From assembly GCF_042678145.1 (NCBI RefSeq), contig NZ_JBHUDG010000006.1, positions 11,826 to 75,825 on the forward strand: a stretch of 64,000 nt of DNA. Reading direction: 5' to 3'. Shown here in pieces: positions 26,500-34,311 of the stretch. How positions within the stretch are numbered: the stretch's first letter is position 1; each line of letters starts with the position of its first letter. The notes under the pieces are model-generated. The model was not told the DNA's origin. It did not search any database and saw only the letters and a program-made list of their open reading frames with translations. The translations under genes and the position numbers were made by a program. The stretch is from Pseudopedobacter beijingensis. GTDB lineage: Bacteria > Bacteroidota > Bacteroidia > Sphingobacteriales > Sphingobacteriaceae.

Positions 26500-27489
26500 C
26501 TATAATAAAGTACGTCTTAATTCGGCAGCAGATTTAGGAGAAAGACATCCCAAAGGAATATCAAATACCGTACACGCCCCTGTTTGACCATTTGCAGCCA
26601 TTTTAGCCACTGCTCTGGCGTAAGCCACCAAAACACTGGATGTAAACTCAGGATTGTCCTCAAGTGCTAAACTAAATTCTATACGCTGTTTAGTATCTGT
26701 ACCTGTAGTTCCTGTACGGAATACAGTTCCCCCATGTGGCATAGTCGAGTGATTGGCTTTAAGCTCTTCTTCCGAAATAAAATGAACCGTAGTTTCGTAC
26801 TGATCAAAATAATGCGGCATCGTCTTAATTGTAGTTTCAATTTCCTCTACACTTGCCCCTTCATTAGCAACAACATAACAAACACGCTGATGCTTCTCTG
26901 CCGTTGTTAATTGAGGATTTTCTCCAGCCCTAACACGCTCCAGTGCGCTATCTAACGGAATAGTATACTGCACACCATTTTTAACACCAGCCACACGTCT
27001 GATAGCATCAGAATGTCCCTGACTTAGTCCTTTCCCCCAGAAAGTATACTCCTCTCCCTGTGGTAAAATACTTTGTCCCAATAATCTGGCAATAGAAAAC
27101 AAACCCGGATCCCAACCTGTAGAAATAAGGCTTAAAGTATTACTGGATTTAGCTACTTTATCTACATTTTCAAAATACTCCGGAATTTTTGCATGCGTAT
27201 CAAAGCTATCAACCGTATTAAACATTTTAGAAATTTGCAGAACCTGCTCCGGTAAATCAGTAGCAGAACCTCCACACAAAATCATCACATCAATTTTGCC
27301 TTTATATTCCTCTATCTTTGAAATAGATACAGCTTTGGGTCCTATATTTAGCAAAGAAGGATCTCTTCTTGTAAAAATAGCCACCAACTCCATATCCGGA
27401 TTTTGACGTATAGACAATTCAACACCTCTTCCAAGGTTTCCGTATCCAACGATACCTATTCTTAAAACGTTTCCTGCGTTATTTTCCAT
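26500..27489 (-). CDS. ddh: meso-Diaminopimelate D-dehydrogenase
   Basis: A 329-residue cytoplasmic NADP-dependent enzyme (EC 1.4.1.16) that makes meso-diaminopimelate from tetrahydrodipicolinate and ammonia in one step, feeding lysine and peptidoglycan synthesis. The N-terminal Rossmann motif is GIVGYGNLGRG (12-22). Family-specific stretches include SLISTGWDPGLFSIARLLGQ, which forms part of the substrate pocket, FWGKGLSQGHSDAIRRVAGV, and MPHGGTVFRTGTTG near residue 250. The length is usual for the family. The gene stands alone: a terminator follows, and the next gene upstream is divergent. No promoter box of the TAnnTTTG type was seen just upstream. Confidence 0.95.
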   Translation of the reverse strand: MENNAGNVLRIGIVGYGNLGRGVELSIRQNPDMELVAIFTRRDPSLLNIGPKAVSISKIEEYKGKIDVMILCGGSATDLPEQVLQISKMFNTVDSFDTHAKIPEYFENVDKVAKSSNTLSLISTGWDPGLFSIARLLGQSILPQGEEYTFWGKGLSQGHSDAIRRVAGVKNGVQYTIPLDSALERVRAGENPQLTTAEKHQRVCYVVANEGASVEEIETTIKTMPHYFDQYETTVHFISEEELKANHSTMPHGGTVFRTGTTGTDTKQRIEFSLALEDNPEFTSSVLVAYARAVAKMAANGQTGACTVFDIPLGCLSPKSAAELRRTLL

Positions 27490-27760
27490 TATATTTTGTT
27501 ATTTACCAATAGCTTTCCTATATAAAAATCTCATTGAGCATATCTATGAAATGTCATCAATTTCAGACTTACATTAAAGGGAATCTTTGAAGAAATCTTC
27601 TGTTCAGAAACAGAAGTTAATTCACTTTGAAGCCGAGCTTTTCGGCGACTAAATTAAATAAAATGTAGACAATACAAAGAGCAGAAACGCTAATATTCTC
27701 AATTAAACAACTAGCTATTTAGCTTTAACAAGTAGTATTCCCTACTCCTTTTCGACCAAT

Positions 27761-27793
27761 TTTGTTTTTATAGTGCACAAAATCGTATATTTG
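27761..27793 (+). promoter_or_regulatory. Bacteroidota-type promoter of the ABC-F gene
   Basis: TTTG at 27761-27764 and TATATTTG at 27786-27793 (TAnnTTTG consensus) are 21 bp apart. Transcription would begin near 27798, giving a leader of about 220 nt before the ABC-F start codon. Confidence 0.75.
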
Positions 27794-27797
27794 TACA

Positions 27798-28019
27798 CAA
27801 ATTATGTAATACTCCAATGAAAATAACTAAGTAAATAGGTCTTCAATAGACCTGTTCATTGCCCAAGTAGGCATTCATTCAATTGGTCTGTTGTTTAACT
27901 GCTTGTTACCTTAAACAAGGAAAATTACTTAGAAATCATGTGAAAATTTAAGATTTACAATACGTTTCCCATCTGGGATTTTAATCTATTTATTCTTTCA
28001 TTTTAACTTTCATTAATAC
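27798..28019 (+). promoter_or_regulatory. Structured leader of the ABC-F gene, candidate attenuator with leader peptide
   Basis: The leader holds a 5-codon open frame at 27817-27834 (ATG AAA ATA ACT AAG TAA, Met-Lys-Ile-Thr-Lys). Stem A is AGGTCT (27837-27842) with AGACCT (27848-27853), extended outside by CAATGAA (27815-27821) with TTCATTG (27856-27862), which includes the leader start codon. A competing stem B pairs CAATAGACC (27844-27852) with GGTCTGTTG (27885-27893) over nine pairs with one G-U. Further stems are TGCC/GGCA (27860-27873) and CTTGTT/AACAAG (27902-27919). CTAAGTAA (27826-27833) can also pair with TTACTTAG downstream. A short TCCC/GGGA hairpin before a T-rich stretch (27967-27982 onward) is a weak terminator candidate. 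Mutually exclusive stems over a tiny frame are typical of translation-controlled antibiotic-resistance genes. Confidence 0.6.
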
Positions 28020-29609
28020 ATGGGTATTCAGGCACAACATATAAGCTATACACACGCTAATGGGCAACTTTTATTTGATAATATATCTTTCAATATCTCC
28101 ACACATGAAAAAGTTAGTTTAATTGGAGATAACGGAAGTGGGAAAAGCACTTTGCTACGCATTCTGTCCGGACTTATCTCTGATTACAAAGGCGATTTAA
28201 TTTGTTCATCAAAACCGTACTATATCCCACAACATTTCGGGCAACTGGAAAAACTCACAGTAGCCGAAGCACTCCATATCCATCATAAATTAGATGCATT
28301 GAGGGCTATATTGGATGGAAATACCGATGTGGAAACTTTTGATGCACTGGCTGATGACTGGACCATTCAGGAACGTTCACTAGATGCCTTAAAGGAATGG
28401 GATTTACCTCTGGTAAATTTGCATACCCCCCTCAGCACACTAAGTGGTGGCGAAAAAACAAGAGTTTTTTTAGCAGGAATTACCATCCATCAGCCAGACA
28501 TTTTACTATTGGATGAACCTACCAATCATTTAGATACAACGGGTAGAAATAAACTTTACCAACTAATAGAAGATTTTAAAGGCTCCATCATCGTGGTCAG
28601 TCACGACAAAAAACTGTTAAACTTACAACAAAAAACCTTTGAGATTTCTAAAAACAACCTTAGGGTATATGGAGGTAATTATAATTTTTATCAGGAAGCT
28701 AAAAATGAAGAACTCACCGCTTTAACTCATTTGGTTAAAGACGCAGAAAAAGATCTGAAACTGGCAAAAAAACAAGCACAGCTTAATAATGATAGGATGC
28801 AGAAACAACAAGGGCGGAATCAAAAACTGGCAAAACAGGGAGGAATACCCAAAATAATTGCCAATGGATTAGCCAGTCAGTCCGAAAAAAACATGGCTAT
28901 CAAAAAAGAACAGCAGCAAAAACGACAGGAAGAGCGTTCAAATACTTTGTCTGAAGCAAGAACCAACCTTGGACAAGAACAATTACTTTCATTTCGCTTT
29001 CCAAACACCGCTTTCCCTCTGGGTAAAGCACTGATAGAAGCAACACAATTGCAAATTGCCTTCGGGACACAAAACCTATGGAAATCGCCATTAGATGTAC
29101 TGATAAAAAACGGAGAAAGAATAGCCATACAAGGCAAAAATGGAAGTGGTAAATCCACGCTTATTAAAGCATTGCTAGGAGAAACCAATCTTCTTACAGG
29201 ACAAGTAAAAAGGGCAGCGATGAAATGGATTTACCTGGATCAGTCTTATACACCACTTCATCCATCCATCACTGTTTTTGAGCAATTGCAAAATTTCAAT
29301 CTCAGGCATTTAGAGCAGCATATACTCAAACAACATCTGGTGCAGTACAAATTACCTGCTTTATTATGGGATAATCTGGTAGATAGCCTAAGCGGTGGAG
29401 AAAAACTAAAATTACTGCTTTGCTGCTTAAACCTAGCCAATGAAAATCTGGATCTTATTGTACTGGATGAACCCAGCAATAATATGGATATCAAAAGTTT
29501 AAATCAGTTAATATTTTCCATCAAGTCTTACAAAGGAGCTATTATTGTGGTATCTCATGATGAGTACTTTCTAAACGACCTGCAAATTGATCGTATCATC
29601 CAGCTGTAA
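28020..29609 (+). CDS. ABC-F family ATPase (ribosome protection / translation factor type)
   Basis: A 529-residue soluble protein with two ABC ATPase domains and no membrane segment. Walker A motifs are GDNGSGKS (36-43) and GKNGSGKS (about 372-379). ABC signatures are LSGGEKTR and LSGGEKLK, and Walker B sequences are LLLDEPTNH and IVLDEPSNN. The linker between the domains (about 220-330) is long, basic and Gln-rich, with the motif GGIPKIIANG; in ABC-F proteins this arm reaches the peptidyl-transferase centre. Two sub-groups are possible: antibiotic-resistance ribosome protection (Msr/Lsa/Vml-like) or a general translation factor. The attenuator-like leader upstream favours the first. The drug class cannot be read from the sequence. 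The gene is followed by a strong inverted repeat shared with the convergent DUF6266 gene. Confidence 0.88.
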   Translation: MGIQAQHISYTHANGQLLFDNISFNISTHEKVSLIGDNGSGKSTLLRILSGLISDYKGDLICSSKPYYIPQHFGQLEKLTVAEALHIHHKLDALRAILDGNTDVETFDALADDWTIQERSLDALKEWDLPLVNLHTPLSTLSGGEKTRVFLAGITIHQPDILLLDEPTNHLDTTGRNKLYQLIEDFKGSIIVVSHDKKLLNLQQKTFEISKNNLRVYGGNYNFYQEAKNEELTALTHLVKDAEKDLKLAKKQAQLNNDRMQKQQGRNQKLAKQGGIPKIIANGLASQSEKNMAIKKEQQQKRQEERSNTLSEARTNLGQEQLLSFRFPNTAFPLGKALIEATQLQIAFGTQNLWKSPLDVLIKNGERIAIQGKNGSGKSTLIKALLGETNLLTGQVKRAAMKWIYLDQSYTPLHPSITVFEQLQNFNLRHLEQHILKQHLVQYKLPALLWDNLVDSLSGGEKLKLLLCCLNLANENLDLIVLDEPSNNMDIKSLNQLIFSIKSYKGAIIVVSHDEYFLNDLQIDRIIQL

Positions 29610-29627
29610 GTACTCAAAAAACACAAA

Positions 29628-29685
29628 GGGCTGTATCATCTTATCTAAATACTTAGGTTAACAAAACATCAACTTGATACAGCCC
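29628..29685. terminator. Terminator hairpin between convergent ABC-F and DUF6266 genes
   Basis: An 11-bp perfect stem, GGGCTGTATCA (29628-29638) with TGATACAGCCC (29675-29685), encloses a 36-base loop that has its own small CTAA/TTAG stem. On the minus strand it is followed by TTTGTGTTTTTT, so it fits the DUF6266 gene best; on the plus strand there is no T run. Confidence 0.75.
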
Positions 29686-29736
29686 CAATTATATATGATA
29701 AAGCTATCATTTGAGCCCACTGTATCACAAAAATGC

Positions 29737-30378
29737 TTATACACACCCACCATATACCGAATCCGACAACTCATTCCGTACCACATCATAAACCCCGACA
29801 TATATATGGAGGTGCGGATATTTTGCAGTAGAAATCTCCTCACCCAGATTCCAGGTAAAAGTTCCTGCCGATATTTTAGCCCCGCCTTCATCAAATAAAA
29901 CCTGCTCTTCTTCAATAGCATAAGCCACCACCAAAAGTATCCCTCGCTTGTATTTGTATTGCGTACTGTCCCATTGGATATGGATAGTATTTTCTTCACG
30001 CGTAACTACCAAAAGAGAGGGCTCCATCAAATTCCCCCTAAAAACCAATACCTTTTCCGGATTAACATACGGCACATTGTTTTCGTCATAGTCAATAGCA
30101 TTTCTGAAAGTATAAGATTGTGCAGACTGGAAAGCCCCTACCCGACTTCCCCGGGGAGCTGTATTCTTATAGCCAAAATCAATCACGGGTTTTAAGGGTT
30201 TTAAAAACTGTGACACGACCTTCATCCGCGACCTGTTAAGTAGAGTCAATGCGGTCGGTTTACGCCTGACCACGGTAGGTAAGCCACGGATAATAGTCTG
30301 ACCATTCAACTGATAACCTACAATACTGCCCACTTTCCCCGAAAACGGACCGTTGATACCATCTTTAAGTATTGCCAT
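29737..30378 (-). CDS. DUF6266-family protein of unknown function
   Basis: A 213-residue protein when started at 30378 (MAILKDGINGPFSGKVG), the characteristic N-terminus of this family, which is found many times in Pedobacter-type genomes. A frame-compatible ATG at 30411 adds 11 residues and is less likely. There is no signal peptide and no membrane segment. The N-terminal 50 residues are rich in Gly and Arg (GSIVGYQLNGQTIIRGLP, TVVRRKPTALTLLNRSRMKV). The C-terminal part is beta-rich with a Fn3-like feel (NTIHIQWDS, GILLVVAYAIEEEQVLF). The gene is alone, facing the ABC-F gene. Function is unknown, and nothing in the neighbourhood suggests one. The family name rests on recall of the N-terminal pattern. 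Confidence 0.65.
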   Translation of the reverse strand: MAILKDGINGPFSGKVGSIVGYQLNGQTIIRGLPTVVRRKPTALTLLNRSRMKVVSQFLKPLKPVIDFGYKNTAPRGSRVGAFQSAQSYTFRNAIDYDENNVPYVNPEKVLVFRGNLMEPSLLVVTREENTIHIQWDSTQYKYKRGILLVVAYAIEEEQVLFDEGGAKISAGTFTWNLGEEISTAKYPHLHIYVGVYDVVRNELSDSVYGGCV

Positions 30379-31093
30379 AATGCATAAAGGTTTATAAAGT
30401 ATTTCCCTCATTAGAAGAGGGTTATATCATAAATATACTAATAATAGTATTGAACTAAAAATAAAGGAGTGATAAAGTAGTGGTTTTATAGAGTTCTACC
30501 TCTATGAACCCTCTATAAACCCTCTATTATCTCACTAAGAAATCTCTTTAAAAAAGCTTACAATAATAAATGTATAATGAATGAATAACGGGTGAATAAG
30601 CTATATTTAAATACTCAGGTATTTCCCCTCTTCCCTTTCTACCCTTCATAGGCGGGTTAAGGCCAAATTTAGGTAAACGGGGATTACTGTCTGGGCTTGA
30701 TACATTTTAATAGTTAATGGTCCATGATCAATAGTCCATAGCTTGCAATAATATATGACAATCTATTGCTGAGTGCTTCTTTTGACCTTCTAAAATGAGC
30801 GTTAAGTGAAGGAGAGTACCGTAGATATCATCATCAACATCCCTTCTCTCATAATTCTGAGCGGAGTTGAAGAATTTGTAGTTTGGAGTAATAGATCATT
30901 AAAAATGGATATTTTATCCCGCCCGCTAGCACAGAGAAATTGGACCCAGTCCACACATAACGAGATCATGAATGCTTTCTGCATTAGCTTGATGCTTACG
31001 CAAAAAGCATTCGTGAGAGGGATAAATGGTGTTGATGCCAGATCTTATCCCCAATACATTTCTGGAAAAAACTCATAACACTTTTTTAGAGAC
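30379..31093. other. Intergenic region between DUF6266 and the nagA remnant
   Basis: A 715-bp gap without a convincing gene. It contains tandem 11-bp units AACCCTCTATA (30507-30527), a copy of the dispersed repeat (30722-30780), and a REP-like phrase TTCTGAGCGGAGTTGAAGAA near 30855-30874. An open frame at 30806-31078 spans these repeats and has no family resemblance, so it is not called. Confidence 0.65.
30722..30780 (+). repeat. Dispersed intergenic repeat, copy 2
   Basis: The exact 15-mer ATAGTCCATAGCTTG lies at 30731-30745 and the second core ATTGCTGAGTGC at 30765-30776, again 34 bases apart as in copy 1 (8516-8574). Confidence 0.8.
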
Positions 31094-32253
31094 CTATAAA
31101 ACCTCTATCCCATTTTTGAATGTTTTTTCAACTGTAATTTCCGAGCCAGAACAGTTTAGTAATAAAAAATCAGCCGGAGCGTCTATTTCCAAACCTTTAT
31201 AATTATCTAACCCCATAACCATGGCGGGCAATATAGAAGCCTTATCTATCGCTTCGGCCAGACTGCATATTCCTATATTAACAATATGCCGGATTCCCTC
31301 GAGTATATTTTGAGCAGAACCGGCCAAAGTATGCTCTTTTCCTTGTAAATGTAATAATCCCGCCTGCGTAAGTGTAACTGCACCGCCAACTTCGGCCTGA
31401 TAGTTTCCCGGAGGTAATCCAGCCAACGCCACACTATCACTCACCAGTATCATTTTATCTCTTTTAACCTTGTTAAATACCCTAAGAACATTCTCAGGTA
31501 GGTGATGTCCGTCTGCAATAACCGTGGCCCATAAGCAATCTTCTGCCAATTGATCCCAAATATAATTGGGATGTCTTGGCAGCATCGTGTGAGATCCATT
31601 TCCTAAATGTGTACATAATGTAGCGCCGGCTTCTACCGCAGCCTTAATCTGATCTGACCTTGCTGAAGTATGGCCAATGGCAATTTTAACGCCAGCCCTT
31701 ACCGCTTTTTCAATAAAACCAGGTGTTTCCTCATATTCCGGAGAGAGTGTAACTAACCGAATCAGACCTCTTGCAGCTTCCTGTAGTCTGCAAAACTCAT
31801 CCCAATCCGGCTTCCTCACTTCGCCAGATTTATGTGCTCCTCTTGGCCCATCCATAGGTGAGATGTAGGGTCCTTCCAAATGAAATCCTCCGATGGATTT
31901 ATTCCCTTCTAATATTTTAGAATGATCATGAAAAAGCTGACTCAGATTGTTTTCTGAATTGGTTATTAAAGTCGGAAAAAAGTGGTTACACCTACTTTAT
32001 AAAACTCTGCAATTACACTGTCCCAGTCTTCAGAAACCATTCCGGGTTTATTAAAATCATACCCCTTATAGCCATTTACCTGCAAGTCTACAAAACCGGG
32101 AGCTAAAAGCCTTTCTGGTTTATCCTGAGTGTGATATGATTGAATAGCAGTAATCTTTTGTCTATCTACACTTATAGATATGGCCTCGCCTGTTTTATAA
32201 TGCAGTGCGTTTAATTTCCATATCTCTGAATGGGGTAAGGTTATTTCTTCCAT
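31094..32253 (-). pseudogene. nagA: N-acetylglucosamine-6-phosphate deacetylase, frameshifted
   Basis: The two halves of a NagA (EC 3.5.1.25) lie in different frames. The first (32253 down to about 31980) reads MEEITLPHSEIWKLNAL to APGFVDLQVNGYKGYDF and GVTTFF, then runs into a stop. The rest (to 31094) continues as PTLITNSENNL, GGFHLEGPYISPMDGPRGAH, IGHTSARSDQ, THLGNGSH, VIADGHHLP and LVSDSVALAG, all family signatures. The switch is at a run of six A at 31976-31981 (T on the coding strand). One more T would restore GVTTFFPTLITN, so a single-base loss in a homopolymer explains it. It may be a real mutation or a sequencing error. The intact enzyme would deacetylate GlcNAc-6-P from the glycosaminoglycan locus. 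It lies 134 bases after the peroxiredoxin gene with a terminator between. Confidence 0.85.
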
Positions 32254-32323
32254 TTCATTATTTTACACACTCTAAAAACTGACAACCAACTCTTTAACAT
32301 ACTAATTTATCCATAAAAAATTC

Positions 32324-32376
32324 ATCTGAACGAACCCGTTAAAAACAATTCCCATATCATTTGGGTTCGTTCAGAT
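32324..32376 (-). terminator. Intrinsic terminator of the sod-TPR-peroxiredoxin operon
   Basis: A 14-bp perfect stem, ATCTGAACGAACCC with GGGTTCGTTCAGAT, and a 25-base loop. On the minus strand it is followed by GAATTTTTT. It lies just past the peroxiredoxin stop codon at 32388. Confidence 0.88.
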
Positions 32377-32387
32377 AATAAGTAAAA

Positions 32388-33008
32388 TTAAACTTCAGTT
32401 TCTAAAACAGCTGTTAAAGTTTGTTCTCCGGGGCTCCACCCACACGCAGTTAACTCTCCCGTTTGTAAAGCCTGCAATACTCTCAAAACCTCGTCTGTAT
32501 TTCTTCCAACATTCATGGGATATACACTTAACCATTGTATCTTCCCTTGCGGATCTACAATAAAGGTTGCTCTATAAGCCACTTTTTCATCATTATCCAA
32601 CACCCCCATTTCTTCTGCCAACGACTTAGAAGTATCTGCTAACATAGGGATGGTTAAGTTTATCAAACCCGGATGTTGTTGTCTCCATCCTAAATGTACA
32701 TATTCAGAATCAGTAGAAGCGCCTATAATCAACGTATTATGCTCTGCCAACTGTGATGCTATTTGGTTAAATTCAATAATCTCAGTGGGGCAAACAAACG
32801 TAAAATCTTTAGGCCACCAGAATAATACCAGCCATTTACCCTGTTCAGACGCATAGGTATGTTTAATCTCCACAATGTCAATTCCTTTACCGGAACCAAC
32901 TACTGCTTTTTTTGAAAAATCAGGCAGCTTATCGCCTATGCTCAATGGTCCTTTCTGAACCGTTTGCGCATTTTCCTGATTAATTAGTTTTTTTAACGAA
33001 TTGCACAT
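32388..33008 (-). CDS. AhpC/TSA-family 2-Cys peroxiredoxin
   Basis: A 206-residue thiol peroxidase that reduces hydrogen peroxide and organic peroxides in the cytoplasm. The peroxidatic Cys73 sits in DFTFVCPTEI, and the usual active-site Thr is present two residues on. A second Cys189 in LTACGWSPGEQ is the probable resolving residue. That C-terminal motif resembles the mycobacterial AhpC group more than the enterobacterial VCPA type. No AhpF gene is adjacent, so the reductant is unknown. The gene lies 10 bases after a TPR gene and is last in an operon with superoxide dismutase, so superoxide is turned to peroxide and then removed. Expression is likely controlled by the operator in the sod promoter (34147-34178). 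Confidence 0.9.
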   Translation of the reverse strand: MCNSLKKLINQENAQTVQKGPLSIGDKLPDFSKKAVVGSGKGIDIVEIKHTYASEQGKWLVLFWWPKDFTFVCPTEIIEFNQIASQLAEHNTLIIGASTDSEYVHLGWRQQHPGLINLTIPMLADTSKSLAEEMGVLDNDEKVAYRATFIVDPQGKIQWLSVYPMNVGRNTDEVLRVLQALQTGELTACGWSPGEQTLTAVLETEV

Positions 33009-33018
33009 GATATTTTAT

Positions 33019-33462
33019 TTATTTTATTGACTCGGTTTTTGAAGCTTCCAGTTTCAGCTGTTCCAACAGCTGCATTTTCTCTTGTTTCTGTATATTGTTT
33101 TTATCAATAAAGTCGGTATAGGTCAATACCGCTCTTCGTTGAGCTGTATACAATTCATTTTTATTCAAATGCTCTTCTTCTTGCAAATGCAGCAGATAAT
33201 ATACAGCTCGTTTAAACATTCCTGTTGCTTTATCTAATTGCCCCAGCTCTTCATAAGTATAAGCCAGGTTATTACAGGATATGATATACATTTGCATGAA
33301 AGGTATTTTTAAGCGTAAGCAATTCTGCACATCCTCATTCAATTTTTCAACCAACTTTAAGGCTCTTTTATAATCTAATAGTGCTTTTTCATAATCTCCT
33401 CTATCAAAAAGCTGATTCGCAAGCAACGTTATTTCTTCCCAATGCTTTTCTTCATTATCCAT
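33019..33462 (-). CDS. Small TPR-repeat protein in the oxidative-stress operon
   Basis: A 147-residue all-helical cytoplasmic protein with at least two tetratricopeptide-like units: ANQLFDRGDYEKALLDYKRALKL (about 13-35) and CNNLAYTYEELGQLDKATGMFKRAVYYL (about 58-85). It has no signal peptide and no catalytic motif. It lies 12 bases after sodB and 10 bases before the peroxiredoxin gene, so the three are translated from one message. TPR proteins act as adaptors; a role in assembling or localising its two enzyme neighbours is possible but not shown. Genes of this kind placed between a dismutase and a peroxiredoxin are not something I can assign a name to. Confidence 0.75.
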   Translation of the reverse strand: MDNEEKHWEEITLLANQLFDRGDYEKALLDYKRALKLVEKLNEDVQNCLRLKIPFMQMYIISCNNLAYTYEELGQLDKATGMFKRAVYYLLHLQEEEHLNKNELYTAQRRAVLTYTDFIDKNNIQKQEKMQLLEQLKLEASKTESIK

Positions 33463-33474
33463 ACAAATACGCCT

Positions 33475-34071
33475 TTATTTCAAGTTTTGATTAGCAAAAT
33501 CCCAGTTTACCAATTCCCAAAAACCTTCAATAAATTTGGGGCGCGCATTCCTGTAGTCTATATAATAGGCGTGCTCCCATACGTCTAACGTCAGAATAGG
33601 CTTCTTCCCTTCGGTTAATGGTGTATGAGCATCTTTTAAGGGTAAAATCTCTAACTTCTGTTGTTCATTTAAAGCCAGCCAGGTCCATCCGCAACCAAAA
33701 AGCTTAACGGCCGTGGTAGAAAACTGCTCTTTAAATGAGTCAAAATCTCCGAAATCACGGTTAATAAGCTCGCCTATTTTTCCATCCGGTTTTTTCCCTC
33801 CTTCAGGAGATAAACAATGCCAAAAAAAAGTATGGTTCCAGTGTTGCGCGGCATTATTAAATAATCCGGCATTGTTTTCATCAAAGCCTTTTTGAATAAT
33901 TTGTTCGACACTGGCTTCTTCCAGGGCTGTATCTCTTACCAGTGCAGCCAGATTATTCACATAAGCGGCATGATGTTTACCATAATGGTAGTCAAAGGTT
34001 TCTGCTGTAATAATCGGGTTTAAGGCATTTTTTTCGTACGGTAATTCTGGTAGTGTTTGTGTTATTTTCAT
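33475..34071 (-). CDS. sodB: Superoxide dismutase, iron type
   Basis: A 198-residue cytoplasmic Fe/Mn superoxide dismutase (EC 1.15.1.1). Metal ligands are recognisable: the first His in FDYHYGKHH (about 28-34), the second in WNHTFFW (about 78-84), then Asp and His in LDVWEHAYYIDY. The sequence NNAAQHWNHTFFW has Gln in the position typical of iron enzymes; manganese enzymes usually have Gly there and a Gln later. FGCGWTWLAL is the usual partner motif. It is first in an operon with a TPR protein and a peroxiredoxin. The promoter has a TAGCTTTG -7 element with a perfect 16-bp palindrome between it and the -33 region. Confidence 0.93.
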   Translation of the reverse strand: MKITQTLPELPYEKNALNPIITAETFDYHYGKHHAAYVNNLAALVRDTALEEASVEQIIQKGFDENNAGLFNNAAQHWNHTFFWHCLSPEGGKKPDGKIGELINRDFGDFDSFKEQFSTTAVKLFGCGWTWLALNEQQKLEILPLKDAHTPLTEGKKPILTLDVWEHAYYIDYRNARPKFIEGFWELVNWDFANQNLK

Positions 34072-34146
34072 TATTCTTCGTTTTTTAAGTTCTTAAATCT
34101 GGTTGCCTAAATACATTGTAGGGTAATCTTTATGATTAAGATTATG

Positions 34147-34178
34147 CAAAGCTAACAAAGTTAGATTAATCTAACAAT
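34147..34178 (-). promoter_or_regulatory. sodB promoter with palindromic operator in the spacer
   Basis: On the minus strand the -7 box TAGCTTTG (34154-34147) fits TAnnTTTG, and ATTG at 34178-34175 sits 20 bp upstream as a -33-like element. Between and touching them is GTTAGATTAATCTAAC (34160-34175), a perfect 16-bp palindrome. An extra half site AATCTAAC is at 34191-34198. The TTAG...CTAA form resembles boxes of DtxR-family metal regulators. A repressor bound here would block the promoter. Confidence 0.65.
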
Positions 34179-34261
34179 TAATATTATAAAAATCTAACAT
34201 ATGCATATTTTTCCTCTGTAGTACTCATTCTTTTCTTTCTAATCACTTATTTTTTTAAAAA

Positions 34262-34308
34262 TTTGCGTAGTCATTTAACTACATTTATATTTGTAGCCAA
34301 ATAGCTAC
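34262..34308 (+). promoter_or_regulatory. arsR-family operon promoter with two matching operators
   Basis: TTTG (34262-34265) and TATATTTG (34286-34293) are 20 bp apart. Two 16-bp inverted repeats of one design, GTAGTCATTTAACTAC (34267-34282) and GTAGCCAAATAGCTAC (34293-34308), lie in the promoter spacer and at the expected start site, 26 bp apart from start to start. They are probably autoregulatory sites of the ArsR-type protein encoded 4 bases later. Confidence 0.75.
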
Positions 34309-34311
34309 ATT

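Noticed and set aside
30497..30527. Short tandem 11-bp units (AACCCTCTATA) that might be a CRISPR or regulatory array
   Set aside because: There are only two full and one partial unit, without spacers, so they are not a CRISPR and too few for a clear array.
30806..31078. 90-codon open frame on the plus strand between DUF6266 and nagA
   Set aside because: It starts right after the dispersed repeat and runs through a REP-like phrase, shows no family resemblance apart from a three-residue VWS that recalls IS3 transposases, and has no promoter or conserved motif.
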